DNA of 64,000 bases from positions 1 to 64,000 of the forward strand of contig CACLQG010000001.1 of NCBI GenBank assembly GCA_902609035.1. Reading direction: 5' to 3'. Origin of the DNA: an uncultured Bacteroidota bacterium (GTDB lineage: Bacteria; Bacteroidota; Bacteroidia; Flavobacteriales; Flavobacteriaceae). This document shows, one piece after another, positions 45,893-54,859 of this stretch (its first letter is position 1; each line of letters begins with the position of its first letter). A program made the position numbers and the translations under genes. The notes below the pieces were generated by a model. That model was given only the letters and a program-made list of their open reading frames with translations, had not been told where the DNA came from and did not search any database.

Positions 45893-47359
45893 TTAAGGAA
45901 TTAATCCTTTCGGAAATTCATCCGGAACCAATTCCCACAAAATGGGCAGTACAAAATAGACCATTAATGCAATGATGACAATTGAGGTGAGGTTTAATAA
46001 AAATCCTTTTTTAACCATATCGGGCATTTTCAAATAACCGGAACCAAAAACAACCGCATTGGGGGGTGTGGCTACCGGAAGCATAAAGGCACAGGAGGCG
46101 GATACTGAGGCTGCAACCATCAAGACAAAAGGATTTAGGTCAAACTCCAACGCAATGGGGGCTAAAATGGGAAGCATCATGGCAATGGTGGCCATGTTGG
46201 AGGCGATCTCGGTTAAAAAATTAACCACTGTTATCAGTAAAACAATTAGCACAAAGAGATTCAGCGTCCCAAAAGAAGAAATTTGATTCCCGACCCATAT
46301 GGACAATCCGCTGCTATCCACTGCTTTTGCGAAAGACATCCCAGAGCCTAACAACAAGAGCACTCCCCAAGGCAAATTGAGGGTATCCTCCCATTTTAGA
46401 ATTTTTTTCTTTTTGCCTCTGGCATTGATTAGAAACAACAGGCTGGCAAAAAATATTGATATAATTGTATCATCGATGTTGGGAAAAATATTTTTTAAAA
46501 TAACGTTCTTGGTGATCCAACAAAAGGCAGCAGCGATAAACACAAAACTAACAACTTTTTGCTCATAGGTTATTTTTCCTAGTGCCTCTCTCAATTTTAA
46601 AATCTCTTCCCTACCGCCTGGAAAGGTTCTTTCTTTGAAAGAAAAGGCCATTGTGGTCAAGTAATACCAAGAGAAAATTAGGATCATTGTTGAGAGTGGA
46701 AAACCAAAAATAAACCAATCTAAGAAGGAAATCTCGTAATCGTAAATTTGAGAGATGGCTCCTGCCATTACCATATTGGTGGGCGTACCGATCAGGGTGG
46801 AAACCCCCCCAATGGAAGCGCTGTATGCAATAGAAAGCATTAAGGCCTTTGCAAAAGTATTATGCTCACCAGTGCTAAAGTTCGGATTTTCTTGTAATTG
46901 TTTGATGATGACAATACCGATTGGCAACATCATTACTGAGGTGGCTGTATTGGAAATCCACATGGATAAAAATGCGGTAGCAATCATAAACCCTAAAATG
47001 ATTTTTTTAATGTCGGTTCCTATATAGTGAATGATGTTCAGTGCAATGCGTTTGTGTAAATCCCATTTTTCAATGGCAATAGCGATGATGAAACCCCCCA
47101 TTGTGAGAAACACCAGTTTATGTCCATAGGAAGCGGTGGTATCAGCCAACTCCATTCCTCCCGAAAGAGGAAACAAAACAATAGGAAGTAGTGCAGTTAC
47201 TGAGATGGGAATTGCCTCGGTGATCCACCAAATGGCAATCCAAAGTGAGGAAGCCAAAACCGCACGAGAGGGGTCATTTAAACCTGGTGGATTAAAAAAA
47301 ATTAGGGTCAAAAAAAATAATGCTGGACCCAAATAAAGTCCGACTTGTTTAGAGGACAT
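45893..47359 (-). CDS. DASS/SLC13-family sodium-dicarboxylate-type symporter
   Basis: 488-residue inner-membrane transporter with roughly 11-13 membrane segments. Family features are WWITEAIPISVTALLPIVLFPL at the N-terminus, the first SNT motif in WISNTATSVMMLPIG, the TLIGTPTNMV loop, and the second ligand-binding loop TEIASNMATIAMMLP with PVATPPNAVVFGSG. Members import succinate, malate, citrate or sulfate. ATG 47359 is used; the GTG two codons upstream is less likely. It precedes the enolase-superfamily dehydratase by 24 bases, suggesting uptake of that enzyme's substrate, perhaps a dicarboxylic sugar acid. Divergent from trxB. Confidence 0.92.
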   Translation of the reverse strand: MSSKQVGLYLGPALFFLTLIFFNPPGLNDPSRAVLASSLWIAIWWITEAIPISVTALLPIVLFPLSGGMELADTTASYGHKLVFLTMGGFIIAIAIEKWDLHKRIALNIIHYIGTDIKKIILGFMIATAFLSMWISNTATSVMMLPIGIVIIKQLQENPNFSTGEHNTFAKALMLSIAYSASIGGVSTLIGTPTNMVMAGAISQIYDYEISFLDWFIFGFPLSTMILIFSWYYLTTMAFSFKERTFPGGREEILKLREALGKITYEQKVVSFVFIAAAFCWITKNVILKNIFPNIDDTIISIFFASLLFLINARGKKKKILKWEDTLNLPWGVLLLLGSGMSFAKAVDSSGLSIWVGNQISSFGTLNLFVLIVLLITVVNFLTEIASNMATIAMMLPILAPIALEFDLNPFVLMVAASVSASCAFMLPVATPPNAVVFGSGYLKMPDMVKKGFLLNLTSIVIIALMVYFVLPILWELVPDEFPKGLIP

Positions 47360-47508
47360 GCCCACTGTGGTTTAGGAAATAATGAAGATGATCAAATCTA
47401 TTTTTTTTCAAATGAACAAAAAATATCTTAAAAAAAAAGAGTTTGACTTATCATTAGATATTAACTAATATTTTATTTCCCCAATTTTGGATTTATTTTT
47501 GTAATTGT

Positions 47509-48441
47509 ATGGAAAAAGTCAAAACATTAATCATTGGAAGTGGTCCTGCGGGATACACTGCCGCCATTTATGCTGCAAGAGCAGACCTCAAACCATTATT
47601 GTATACCGGAATGGAACCTGGAGGACAATTGACCACCACCACCGAAGTGGATAATTTCCCAGGTTATCCTGATGGTGTAGATGGTCCGACCATGATGGTA
47701 GAACTTCAAAAACAAGCCGAACGTTTTGGTACTGAGGTAAGAATCGGTCATATCAACAAAGTGGAATTTTCAAAAGAGGTGGGAGGCACCCACAAAGCTT
47801 TTGTAGAAGACGGTACCGAGATTCACTCAGACAGCATTATAATCAGTACTGGAGCCACGGCCAAATATTTGGGATTACCCAGTGAGCAAAAACTACGAGG
47901 GGGAGGTGTATCTGCTTGTGCCGTATGCGATGGTTTTTTTTACAAAGGACAGGAAGTGGCAATTGTTGGAGGTGGAGATACCGCAGCAGAGGAAGCTACC
48001 TATCTGGCTAATATATGTTCCAAGGTGACCATGCTGGTAAGAAAAGAGAAAATGAGAGCCTCTAAAGCCATGCAGCACCGTGTAACCAATACCCCCAATA
48101 TCGATTTGCGTTACAATTATGAGATAGATGAAGTACTTGGAAACCAAGTTGTAGAAGGACTGAGAATTATAAACAACAAGACAGGGGAAAAAGAGGAAAT
48201 AAAAATTACAGGTCTCTTTATTGCTATTGGTCACAAACCCAATACAGAAATTTTTAAGGGCCAACTAGATATGGATGATGATGGTTACCTAACCACGAAT
48301 GGGAAGTCTACCAAAACCAATTTACCTGGCGTATTTGCTTCCGGAGATGTTCAGGACAAAGAATACCGACAAGCAGTAACGGCAGCTGGTACGGGTTGTA
48401 TGGCGGCTCTAGATGCAGAACGCTACTTGCAGAAACTCTAG
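47509..48441 (+). CDS. trxB: Thioredoxin reductase
   Basis: 310-residue NADPH-dependent flavoenzyme that reduces thioredoxin. FAD-binding GSGPAGYTAAIYA is at the N-terminus, the redox-active Cys137-A-V-Cys140 sits in the NADPH domain (SACAVCDGFF), the NADPH motif is GGGDTAAEEA, and the FAD-closing motif is GVFASGDVQDKEYRQAVTAAG. Length is standard. It stands divergent from the DASS gene and converges without gap on the CPXCG gene; it marks the return to housekeeping genes after the carbohydrate region. Confidence 0.97.
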   Translation: MEKVKTLIIGSGPAGYTAAIYAARADLKPLLYTGMEPGGQLTTTTEVDNFPGYPDGVDGPTMMVELQKQAERFGTEVRIGHINKVEFSKEVGGTHKAFVEDGTEIHSDSIIISTGATAKYLGLPSEQKLRGGGVSACAVCDGFFYKGQEVAIVGGGDTAAEEATYLANICSKVTMLVRKEKMRASKAMQHRVTNTPNIDLRYNYEIDEVLGNQVVEGLRIINNKTGEKEEIKITGLFIAIGHKPNTEIFKGQLDMDDDGYLTTNGKSTKTNLPGVFASGDVQDKEYRQAVTAAGTGCMAALDAERYLQKL

Positions 48442-48442
48442 A

Positions 48443-48631
48443 TTAATAATCCTCTTCTGGGTTTTGAGCTTCAAAATGGGTTAAGTTCTGATCCTCAAAA
48501 CCATACACCACATTGATAGGATGGCAACATATTTCACAATCTTCAACATATTCCGTTCTGCCTAAAGAAGGGTCTAGCAACATGGATATTTCCTCCCAAC
48601 AATAGGGACATTGAAAAAAGTGTTCAAACAT
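48443..48631 (-). CDS. CPXCG-motif cysteine-rich small protein
   Basis: 62-residue protein with two Cys pairs, FQCPYCWEEIS near the N-terminus and EDCEICCHPINV in the middle, followed by an acidic tail. This is the CPXCG family (zinc-ribbon-like), of unknown function. Its start overlaps the end of the ABC-F gene by eight bases, so it is translationally coupled to it. Confidence 0.88.
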   Translation of the reverse strand: MFEHFFQCPYCWEEISMLLDPSLGRTEYVEDCEICCHPINVVYGFEDQNLTHFEAQNPEEDY

Positions 48632-50540
48632 TAGTTTTGATTATGCTTTCCAATTCAGCAACCATTTCCTCCCATATCTCCATATGCTGTGACAATTGTT
48701 TTTTCTTATGATGGTAGTGATCAAAAAAATCAGGGATGCTGATTGTCTTATAATAATTAATTTCCAGCTCAAGATCAATGGCCTTAATTTCTCTCTCTAA
48801 AGTGCCAATCTGATCTTCTACTTTACAGAGTTTATTTTTGAGTGATTTTTCCTTTTTTTGGATGGCATAATCATTTTCCTTTGGTCCACTGGATTTGGCT
48901 TTCCGTTGCATCTTTTCTAATTCTTTTAAAGAATCTAATTTTTTGTTTTCAAGGTAAGTATTGACATCGTCAAGGTAAAGTTTGGTTATTCCGTCTTTAA
49001 ACTCCAAAACTTGATGACAAAGACCCGATAGGAAATCTCGATCGTGAGACACCAGTAAAAGCGTTCCTTCAAAATGAACCAGGGCTTCTTTCAAAATCTT
49101 TTTGGATTGAATATCCAAATGGTTAGTAGGCTCATCCATCACCAATACATTAAAAGGTTGAAGAAGTAATTTACAAAGGGCTAAGCGATTGCGCTCTCCA
49201 CCAGATAGGACGCTCACTTTTTTTTCTACTGCATCACCTCTAAAAAGGAAAGCCCCAAGCATATCTCTGACTCTAGTTCTATTTTCTGCGGTGGCCGCAT
49301 CCTGAACAACATTTAGGACTGTCTTTGATGCCTCTAGTGTATCAGATTGATTTTGGGCAAAATACCCAATTTTTACATTGTGTCCAAGCCGGAGTTCTCC
49401 CGATCCTTTGATTTCAGACACAAGCAGCTTTGCAAGGGTTGACTTTCCCTGACCATTTTGACCAACAAATGCCAATTTAGTTCCCCGCTCGATATAAAGG
49501 TCCACGTCATTCAATACTTTTTTATCCCCATAACTTTTGGCCAATTCTTTGGTTTGAAAAATCATTTTTCCAGGCTGTAAAGCCACTGGAAACTTTAGTT
49601 TCATCGCCTCGGTTTCCTCAGCATCAATTTCAATGCGCTCAACTTTATCGAGTTTCTTTATCAGCGATTGTGCCATACTCGCTTTAGAGGCTTTGGCCCG
49701 AAACCGCTCAATGAGTTTTTCGGTTTGTTGGATTTGCTTTTCTTGATTTTTTTTGGCGGCCTGCTGTTGGATTCTCATTTCCTCCCTTAAGTTCATAAAT
49801 TGGGAGTAGGGTTTTTTGATATCAAAGTGCCGCTTGTTGACAATTTCAATGGTCCTGTTGGTGACTTGATCCAAAAACATAACATCGTGAGAAACCAATA
49901 TAACAGAACCTTTATATTTAATGAGAAAATGTTCCAACCACTCAATAGAGTCGATATCCAAATGATTAGTTGGTTCATCGAGTAATAAAAGATCGTGGGA
50001 TTTGAGTAAGATTTTAGCCAATTCAATACGCATGCGCCAGCCTCCAGAAAAGGTTGAGGTGAGTTGATCAAAATCTTTAGTGGTGAACCCAAGTCCTGCC
50101 AATATTTTTTCAGATTTAGCTTTGTATTTATAACCTCCCAATAGTTCAAACTCACTACCCAAATCACTAAGTTCTTGAATGAGCGCTTGGTAGTCATCAC
50201 TTTCATAATCATTTCGGGTATTGAGTAGTGTACTGACCTCCTCCTGTCGGAATTGATTTTTTAATAGTTCTGGAAAAGCTTGGAAAGTTTCCTCCAATAT
50301 AGTTCTGTGATTTTCTAATTCTAACTCCTGTGGTAAATATCCTATTGTGGCACTTTTTTCAAAGGATAGCCCTCCTTTTGATGGATCATTTTCTCCTGCC
50401 AATAGTTTGAGGAATGTACTTTTTCCAGCACCATTTTTACCAATTAGACCTATGCGGTCACCACGACCTATTCTGAATGAAAAGCTTTCAAATAGTACCT
50501 CTCCCCCAAAAGAAACTCCCAGATTTTGAACGTCAAGCAT
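48624..50540 (-). CDS. ABC-F family ATPase (Uup/EttA-like)
   Basis: 638-residue cytoplasmic protein with two ABC cassettes and no membrane segments. First cassette: Walker A GKNGAGKST, signature FSGGWRMRIELA, Walker B LLLDEPTNHLD. Second: GQNGQGKST, LSGGERNRLALC, LVMDEPTNHLD. The inter-domain linker (about residues 240-320) is the ribosome-contacting P-site tRNA motif region, and a C-terminal coiled coil (about 540-635) resembles Uup. ABC-F proteins act on the ribosome (translation factors or antibiotic protection); a housekeeping role is likelier here. Overlaps the CPXCG gene. Confidence 0.95.
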   Translation of the reverse strand: MLDVQNLGVSFGGEVLFESFSFRIGRGDRIGLIGKNGAGKSTFLKLLAGENDPSKGGLSFEKSATIGYLPQELELENHRTILEETFQAFPELLKNQFRQEEVSTLLNTRNDYESDDYQALIQELSDLGSEFELLGGYKYKAKSEKILAGLGFTTKDFDQLTSTFSGGWRMRIELAKILLKSHDLLLLDEPTNHLDIDSIEWLEHFLIKYKGSVILVSHDVMFLDQVTNRTIEIVNKRHFDIKKPYSQFMNLREEMRIQQQAAKKNQEKQIQQTEKLIERFRAKASKASMAQSLIKKLDKVERIEIDAEETEAMKLKFPVALQPGKMIFQTKELAKSYGDKKVLNDVDLYIERGTKLAFVGQNGQGKSTLAKLLVSEIKGSGELRLGHNVKIGYFAQNQSDTLEASKTVLNVVQDAATAENRTRVRDMLGAFLFRGDAVEKKVSVLSGGERNRLALCKLLLQPFNVLVMDEPTNHLDIQSKKILKEALVHFEGTLLLVSHDRDFLSGLCHQVLEFKDGITKLYLDDVNTYLENKKLDSLKELEKMQRKAKSSGPKENDYAIQKKEKSLKNKLCKVEDQIGTLEREIKAIDLELEINYYKTISIPDFFDHYHHKKKQLSQHMEIWEEMVAELESIIKTNV

Positions 50541-50551
50541 GAATTAATTTT

Positions 50552-51610
50552 TTATTTACGAAAATACTTATTTTCAAAACGTTTTATGTCGGCCTCGGTC
50601 GAGAGTTTTGTATTATTTTCTATAAAATCAAATAGCCAACGGGATAATAAAGGAGACATAAGAACCCCTCGGGTTCCAACTCCATTCAAGATATATAAAT
50701 TATCATATTGGGGGTGTTGACCCAATAAAGGTCTTCTGTCTATAACCGTTGCCCTAATCTGAGCATTGTGACTGAGAATTTGAAAAGGGAGTTTGAGAAA
50801 TTGATTCAACTTTGAGCACAACCATTCTTTTCCTTTTTCAGATGTATTAGTGGTTTTATCTTCTCTATCAAAAGTGGCTCCAACCCAGAATTTGTGGCCC
50901 CCAATAGGAGATAAAAAAATTGGGCCTTTAAAAATGACCTCCTCAGTGAGAGATTCGCATCTTATAGTGAGAATTTCTCCCTTGGAACCAATCAAAGGTA
51001 AATATTTAAAATAGGGGTTTTTGTGTGAATGAAAACCCTCACAAAACACAATTTTTTTAGCTTTTATATTTTTGTATTGCAAGAATTCCTTACGTACAAC
51101 TAATAATTTATAATCTAATTTTTCTACTAAAAATTGGTCAGGAATAATCTTTTCGATGTAATTTTTCAGGAGTGTTTTGTTGTCTACTTTAGCACTTTGA
51201 ATTACTTTACCGAAGGCAAATGGAGATCTGATTTGAGGCTGACTCTCTGGTGAAATCAATTTAGTCTTCAAATATTTTTCAAGCTTAGGCTTGGACGCCG
51301 CGACCCGCCATTCATTTTGTTCTTGTATGTTATTTAAAATTCTGTAAATGGGCATATCATAAAAAACTTTTTCTCCAACTAAACTCTCCAAATTTTTATA
51401 AGAGGATAAAGCAAAGTTTAAAAACGCTTCAGCTTTCCAAACAGGATTGAAACGTTTTAAAACTGTAGGGTTTACAATCCCCGCCGCCATACGTGATGAA
51501 CTCTCACAAAGGGGAGATATTACGATGAAACTTTTGTTATGCTGGCGTAATTGTTCGGCATAATTGAGACCCGCAATGCCAAAACCTACTATCAATGTAT
51601 CTACTTTCAT
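50552..51610 (-). CDS. FAD-dependent oxidoreductase (DAO family)
   Basis: 352-residue flavoprotein with the N-terminal Rossmann motif VGFGIAGLNYAEQL and a C-terminal DAO-type ending (ILNGVGTRGVLMSP). Members oxidise amines or D-amino acids such as glycine or sarcosine; the substrate here is unknown. SRMAAGIVNPTVLKRF after the Rossmann unit is a feature I associate with a flavobacterial subgroup next to gld genes. It is separated from the upstream gldN by a strong terminator (51612-51646), so it likely has its own promoter within or just after that hairpin. It lies 11 bases upstream of the ABC-F gene, on the same strand. Confidence 0.87.
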   Translation of the reverse strand: MKVDTLIVGFGIAGLNYAEQLRQHNKSFIVISPLCESSSRMAAGIVNPTVLKRFNPVWKAEAFLNFALSSYKNLESLVGEKVFYDMPIYRILNNIQEQNEWRVAASKPKLEKYLKTKLISPESQPQIRSPFAFGKVIQSAKVDNKTLLKNYIEKIIPDQFLVEKLDYKLLVVRKEFLQYKNIKAKKIVFCEGFHSHKNPYFKYLPLIGSKGEILTIRCESLTEEVIFKGPIFLSPIGGHKFWVGATFDREDKTTNTSEKGKEWLCSKLNQFLKLPFQILSHNAQIRATVIDRRPLLGQHPQYDNLYILNGVGTRGVLMSPLLSRWLFDFIENNTKLSTEADIKRFENKYFRK

Positions 51611-51611
51611 A

Positions 51612-51646
51612 AAATAAAAAAAGCGTTACCTATTGGATAACGCTTT
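51612..51646 (-). terminator. Rho-independent terminator of the gldKLMN operon
   Basis: On the minus strand AAAGCGTTATCC-AATA-GGTAACGCTTT forms a long stem (one bulge) followed by TTTTATTTT, 20 bases after the gldN stop. It is the strongest terminator in the window and ends just before the FAD oxidoreductase start at 51610. Confidence 0.85.
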
Positions 51647-51666
51647 AAGTTTATGGGAATTTCTAT

Positions 51667-52569
51667 TTAGTTGTTCCACATATCTTGTTCAAAATCTCGA
51701 ATGACAGATTTGATTCTCTCAGATTCAAGTAACATTCTCAAAGCATCCTCATAAATGTAGTCTTTAACCTCTCTATCCTCATAGACATTCTCTTCCTTGT
51801 AAATGGTAGAATTGAACCTTCTAGAGTTTAGCATATGGTCATATGTAATGGGCTGAGAAGAATTTCTGCTATTGAAAACCTTATTATTATTTAATGATGA
51901 TCTAGCATCGGGGAACCAAACCCAAAAAAGTTCAACCAAATCTTCTTCCTCACCAGCAAGTGTCTTTACAGCTACATCAGGGGCTACAGGACAAACAGCA
52001 AGTAAACGATATTTGAGTTCACCCAACCGCTTGTCGAAGTACCATGTACCTTTGATTTTGTATTGCCTAATTTCAGCAGCGGTAATCCGTCTACGCTCTA
52101 TAAATTGTGCATCGACAAAACCATCAGCGTTAAACTGCTCATAACCTGCATCAGTGGTGTCTACAGCCACCAATCTCTCTTGAATTTCCTCATATGTGAG
52201 TTTCTCTTGAAAGTAAGCTGATTTATAGACCTCTTTAATGTTACTATTACTGAGATTTTTTTTGAGCACATCGAAAAGCGATCTTCTATCAGGGCCTAAA
52301 TTAAGGGTATCAGTGGGATAGTAATATGGAAAATTAATTCTTTCATCTAAGTCGATAATTTCCCATACAGTCTTAGACCACATTACATCACGATCGTCAA
52401 CAAATCCATAAGCCAAGGGAGTTTCGTCGTTTGCTTCTGACTGCTGATCATTGAGTTCACCAACATCTTGAGGCACTCTAGCATTCAATAGATTGGCTTG
52501 TCCATAAATGGAATTAACTACCCCCAGGACTAGAATAAATATTGAAAATAATTTAAAACCTTGGCTCAT
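51667..52569 (-). CDS. gldN: Gliding motility / type IX secretion protein GldN
   Basis: 300-residue periplasmic component of the type IX secretion system and gliding machinery. Signal peptide MSQGFKLFSIFILVLGVVNSIYGQ; then the conserved region DVMWSKTVWEIIDLDERINFPYYYP, the ITAAEIRQYKIKGTWYFDKRLGELKYRLLAVCP block, and an ELFWVWFPDARS motif. With GldK it forms the periplasmic ring bound to the outer membrane. Last gene of gldK-L-M-N, 11 bases after gldM, and followed by a strong terminator. Confidence 0.96.
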   Translation of the reverse strand: MSQGFKLFSIFILVLGVVNSIYGQANLLNARVPQDVGELNDQQSEANDETPLAYGFVDDRDVMWSKTVWEIIDLDERINFPYYYPTDTLNLGPDRRSLFDVLKKNLSNSNIKEVYKSAYFQEKLTYEEIQERLVAVDTTDAGYEQFNADGFVDAQFIERRRITAAEIRQYKIKGTWYFDKRLGELKYRLLAVCPVAPDVAVKTLAGEEEDLVELFWVWFPDARSSLNNNKVFNSRNSSQPITYDHMLNSRRFNSTIYKEENVYEDREVKDYIYEDALRMLLESERIKSVIRDFEQDMWNN

Positions 52570-52580
52570 GACTTAAAAAA

Positions 52581-54161
52581 TTAGTTGACCAACTGACAAA
52601 TTACAGGTGAAATTTTCTTGAATTTATAGGATGGATTCTTGGGATTGACGACTTTTATGTCAAATACCTGAACAGACTGACCTGCCTTAGCTCTTCTCAA
52701 AGCACTTTTAGCTCTGGCATCCAACTTGCTTCCATTTATACTAATGGTAGGTTGTCCTGGAACTTTGAATTTAAAACTTACCGTTTTTAGGGTAATGTCA
52801 AAATCAAAATCCTCTAATACTGCACCTATAGTTGAGATTTCCAAACTGGATTTAGGAATAGTAATCGATCCTGTTTGTTTTCTTACAGTACCTTGTGGAG
52901 CAGGGATATCTTTAATTCTAAATTTGGTGGTAGTTGAAACCCTTTGTCCATCGGGAAGAGTTCCACTAGCAGAAATTTTAATTTCTCTACCTTTCCCAGG
53001 AATCATATTGTATTTACTTCCCCTAGCTTTTCTTAGACCAGGTGCAGAAGCAGATACTTTATTATCTGGAATACCTGGAATGGATATCGTCATTGGATTT
53101 TCTACACCCCGGTAAACAACGTTCATCTTGTCCGCGGAAATTACAGCGGAATTAGGTTTTGAAATTACTGCATATGATTGTTTTACAGGAATATTTGACT
53201 CCACACCATCATTTAGAAAAACCAAATTTCCGCTGATTTCGTGGTCCCCTGGACTACCTGCACCGACTTTAAGTTTTATTCCCCCAGCAATTAAATCATA
53301 ATCATTATCAGTAAGAGGCCTTCCGTCTAATTTCAAATCAACACGGTTTGGGTTTTGAGCCCCACCTTTTCGACCCAAAACTACACTTCCATCAAATGTT
53401 TCACCTTGATAATAAGCTCCTTTCTCGGTTTTCAACAAACTTATGTAATTAGTCTCATTTACAGAGGAAGACATCTTTAACTCTTTACCCATAAGTGTGG
53501 CAAATACGTCATGCTCTGTTTGTCGGATATCATTTTGCATCATAGAAAATTTAGCAAGAGATGAGACCAATGGAAAACCTTGGAAATTTGAATTTAACCA
53601 AGGCTGATCCATTCCATCTCTATTTTGAATATTACCATTTTCATCACCTGTATAAAAGCGTGCCTCAACCATTTCAATATACTCAGGATACTGACTACCA
53701 AAAACTTGTATAACATGCATTTTATATGTATTGATCATATCAATGAATTCTTGAGCTGCTTCTCCCCCACCTTCTTTAAAGAAAATTACGTCTAAAGCTT
53801 CTCCTTTATCCATTTGAGCGTACTCTTTCAATTCAGGATCTTTTTCTCTTTGTTTCTCCGTTATTTGATTCATGATCTCAGAAATTCTGTCGTAGAACTC
53901 ATCAGATTCCTCCTTGATTTCCGTCGCTGTTCTAAGGTGACCAACCCATTTACCTCCCTTTTCTTCAGAATTAACTTTTATGTTATCGAAAATATTGTTG
54001 TTACTTTCATCTACCCTTTCATTGGCATCGCTAATTTTTTCATACATCTGGCCAAATCCATCCAATACTTCCTTACTTACGTTTAAAGCAAGCATGGTGA
54101 TGAATACCAAATACATCAAACTAATTAGTTTCTGCCTAGGTGTTTCTTTAGCTCCAGCCAT
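52581..54161 (-). CDS. gldM: Gliding motility / type IX secretion motor protein GldM
   Basis: 526-residue inner-membrane protein with a single N-terminal membrane helix (LISLMYLVFITMLALNV) and a large periplasmic part of four domains that spans the periplasm as a dimer to meet the GldK-GldN ring. The start MAGAKETPRQKLI and the Gly-Pro-rich beta domains (GENPMTISIPG..., about residues 330-520) match the family. With GldL it forms the proton-driven rotary motor of type IX secretion and gliding. Eight bases separate it from gldL. Confidence 0.96.
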   Translation of the reverse strand: MAGAKETPRQKLISLMYLVFITMLALNVSKEVLDGFGQMYEKISDANERVDESNNNIFDNIKVNSEEKGGKWVGHLRTATEIKEESDEFYDRISEIMNQITEKQREKDPELKEYAQMDKGEALDVIFFKEGGGEAAQEFIDMINTYKMHVIQVFGSQYPEYIEMVEARFYTGDENGNIQNRDGMDQPWLNSNFQGFPLVSSLAKFSMMQNDIRQTEHDVFATLMGKELKMSSSVNETNYISLLKTEKGAYYQGETFDGSVVLGRKGGAQNPNRVDLKLDGRPLTDNDYDLIAGGIKLKVGAGSPGDHEISGNLVFLNDGVESNIPVKQSYAVISKPNSAVISADKMNVVYRGVENPMTISIPGIPDNKVSASAPGLRKARGSKYNMIPGKGREIKISASGTLPDGQRVSTTTKFRIKDIPAPQGTVRKQTGSITIPKSSLEISTIGAVLEDFDFDITLKTVSFKFKVPGQPTISINGSKLDARAKSALRRAKAGQSVQVFDIKVVNPKNPSYKFKKISPVICQLVN

Positions 54162-54169
54162 CTTTTAAT

Positions 54170-54817
54170 CTAGTTTTTGTTCATTGCATTAAGCATACCA
54201 TTATATACTTGATTCAATGCAGCTAAATTGGATGATAAAGCTTCCATCTGTTGTTTGAGCTTATCTGCATTTTCAGCCACTTTTTCATTAAAGGTAGAAT
54301 TATTACCAGCAGAATTTACTTGCTCAGCATAAACTTGATTGAGTTGTTCCAATTTTTGAGAGGCAACTGCCAATTGTTGGCTGTAGGCTTCAGATGAAGA
54401 AGCAGCCTCAGCGGCAGGAGATAATGCTTGAGCCGAAGCTTCAAGGTTTTTTATGCTTTTAGTAAGGTTGTTCATCAAGGCAACGTCAAGTTTAGCCTCC
54501 TTAAGCATTTCATCAATTTTAGAAGAAAGAACCTCTTCACCACCTTTAGGAGCAACTTTTGAAGATCCGCCTTTAAGTTTCTTTACAAAGTCATCGTGTT
54601 CTTCTTTAATTTCACCAGTGTTCAGGGCGGCTACCGTAAAAATTAGTGCCTCTGTTCCGAGACCTAACCCGAGAACCAATCCCCCTGTAATGGGGCCTAT
54701 TTCGAGGTGAAGAATTTTGAAAAGTGCGCCAATAATTACCACTGCACCTCCTAATCCAAATAGCATATGCATAGCAACTTTTCCTCTCAGTCTTTTTTTC
54801 AATAATTTGTCGTCCAT
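54170..54817 (-). CDS. gldL: Gliding motility / type IX secretion motor protein GldL
   Basis: 215-residue inner-membrane protein with two membrane helices: MLFGLGGAVVIIGALFKIL (about residues 19-37) and GGLVLGLGLGTEALIFTVAAL (about 46-66), the second with the buried Glu of the proton pathway. A long cytoplasmic tail with coiled-coil character (LNQVYAEQ..., NLAALNQVYNG) follows. It forms the pentameric stator ring around GldM. Eight-base gap to gldM, 42-base gap after gldK. Confidence 0.96.
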   Translation of the reverse strand: MDDKLLKKRLRGKVAMHMLFGLGGAVVIIGALFKILHLEIGPITGGLVLGLGLGTEALIFTVAALNTGEIKEEHDDFVKKLKGGSSKVAPKGGEEVLSSKIDEMLKEAKLDVALMNNLTKSIKNLEASAQALSPAAEAASSSEAYSQQLAVASQKLEQLNQVYAEQVNSAGNNSTFNEKVAENADKLKQQMEALSSNLAALNQVYNGMLNAMNKN

Positions 54818-54859
54818 TTTAATATAGTGTTATAGTTATGATAATTTAAAAATATAAAT

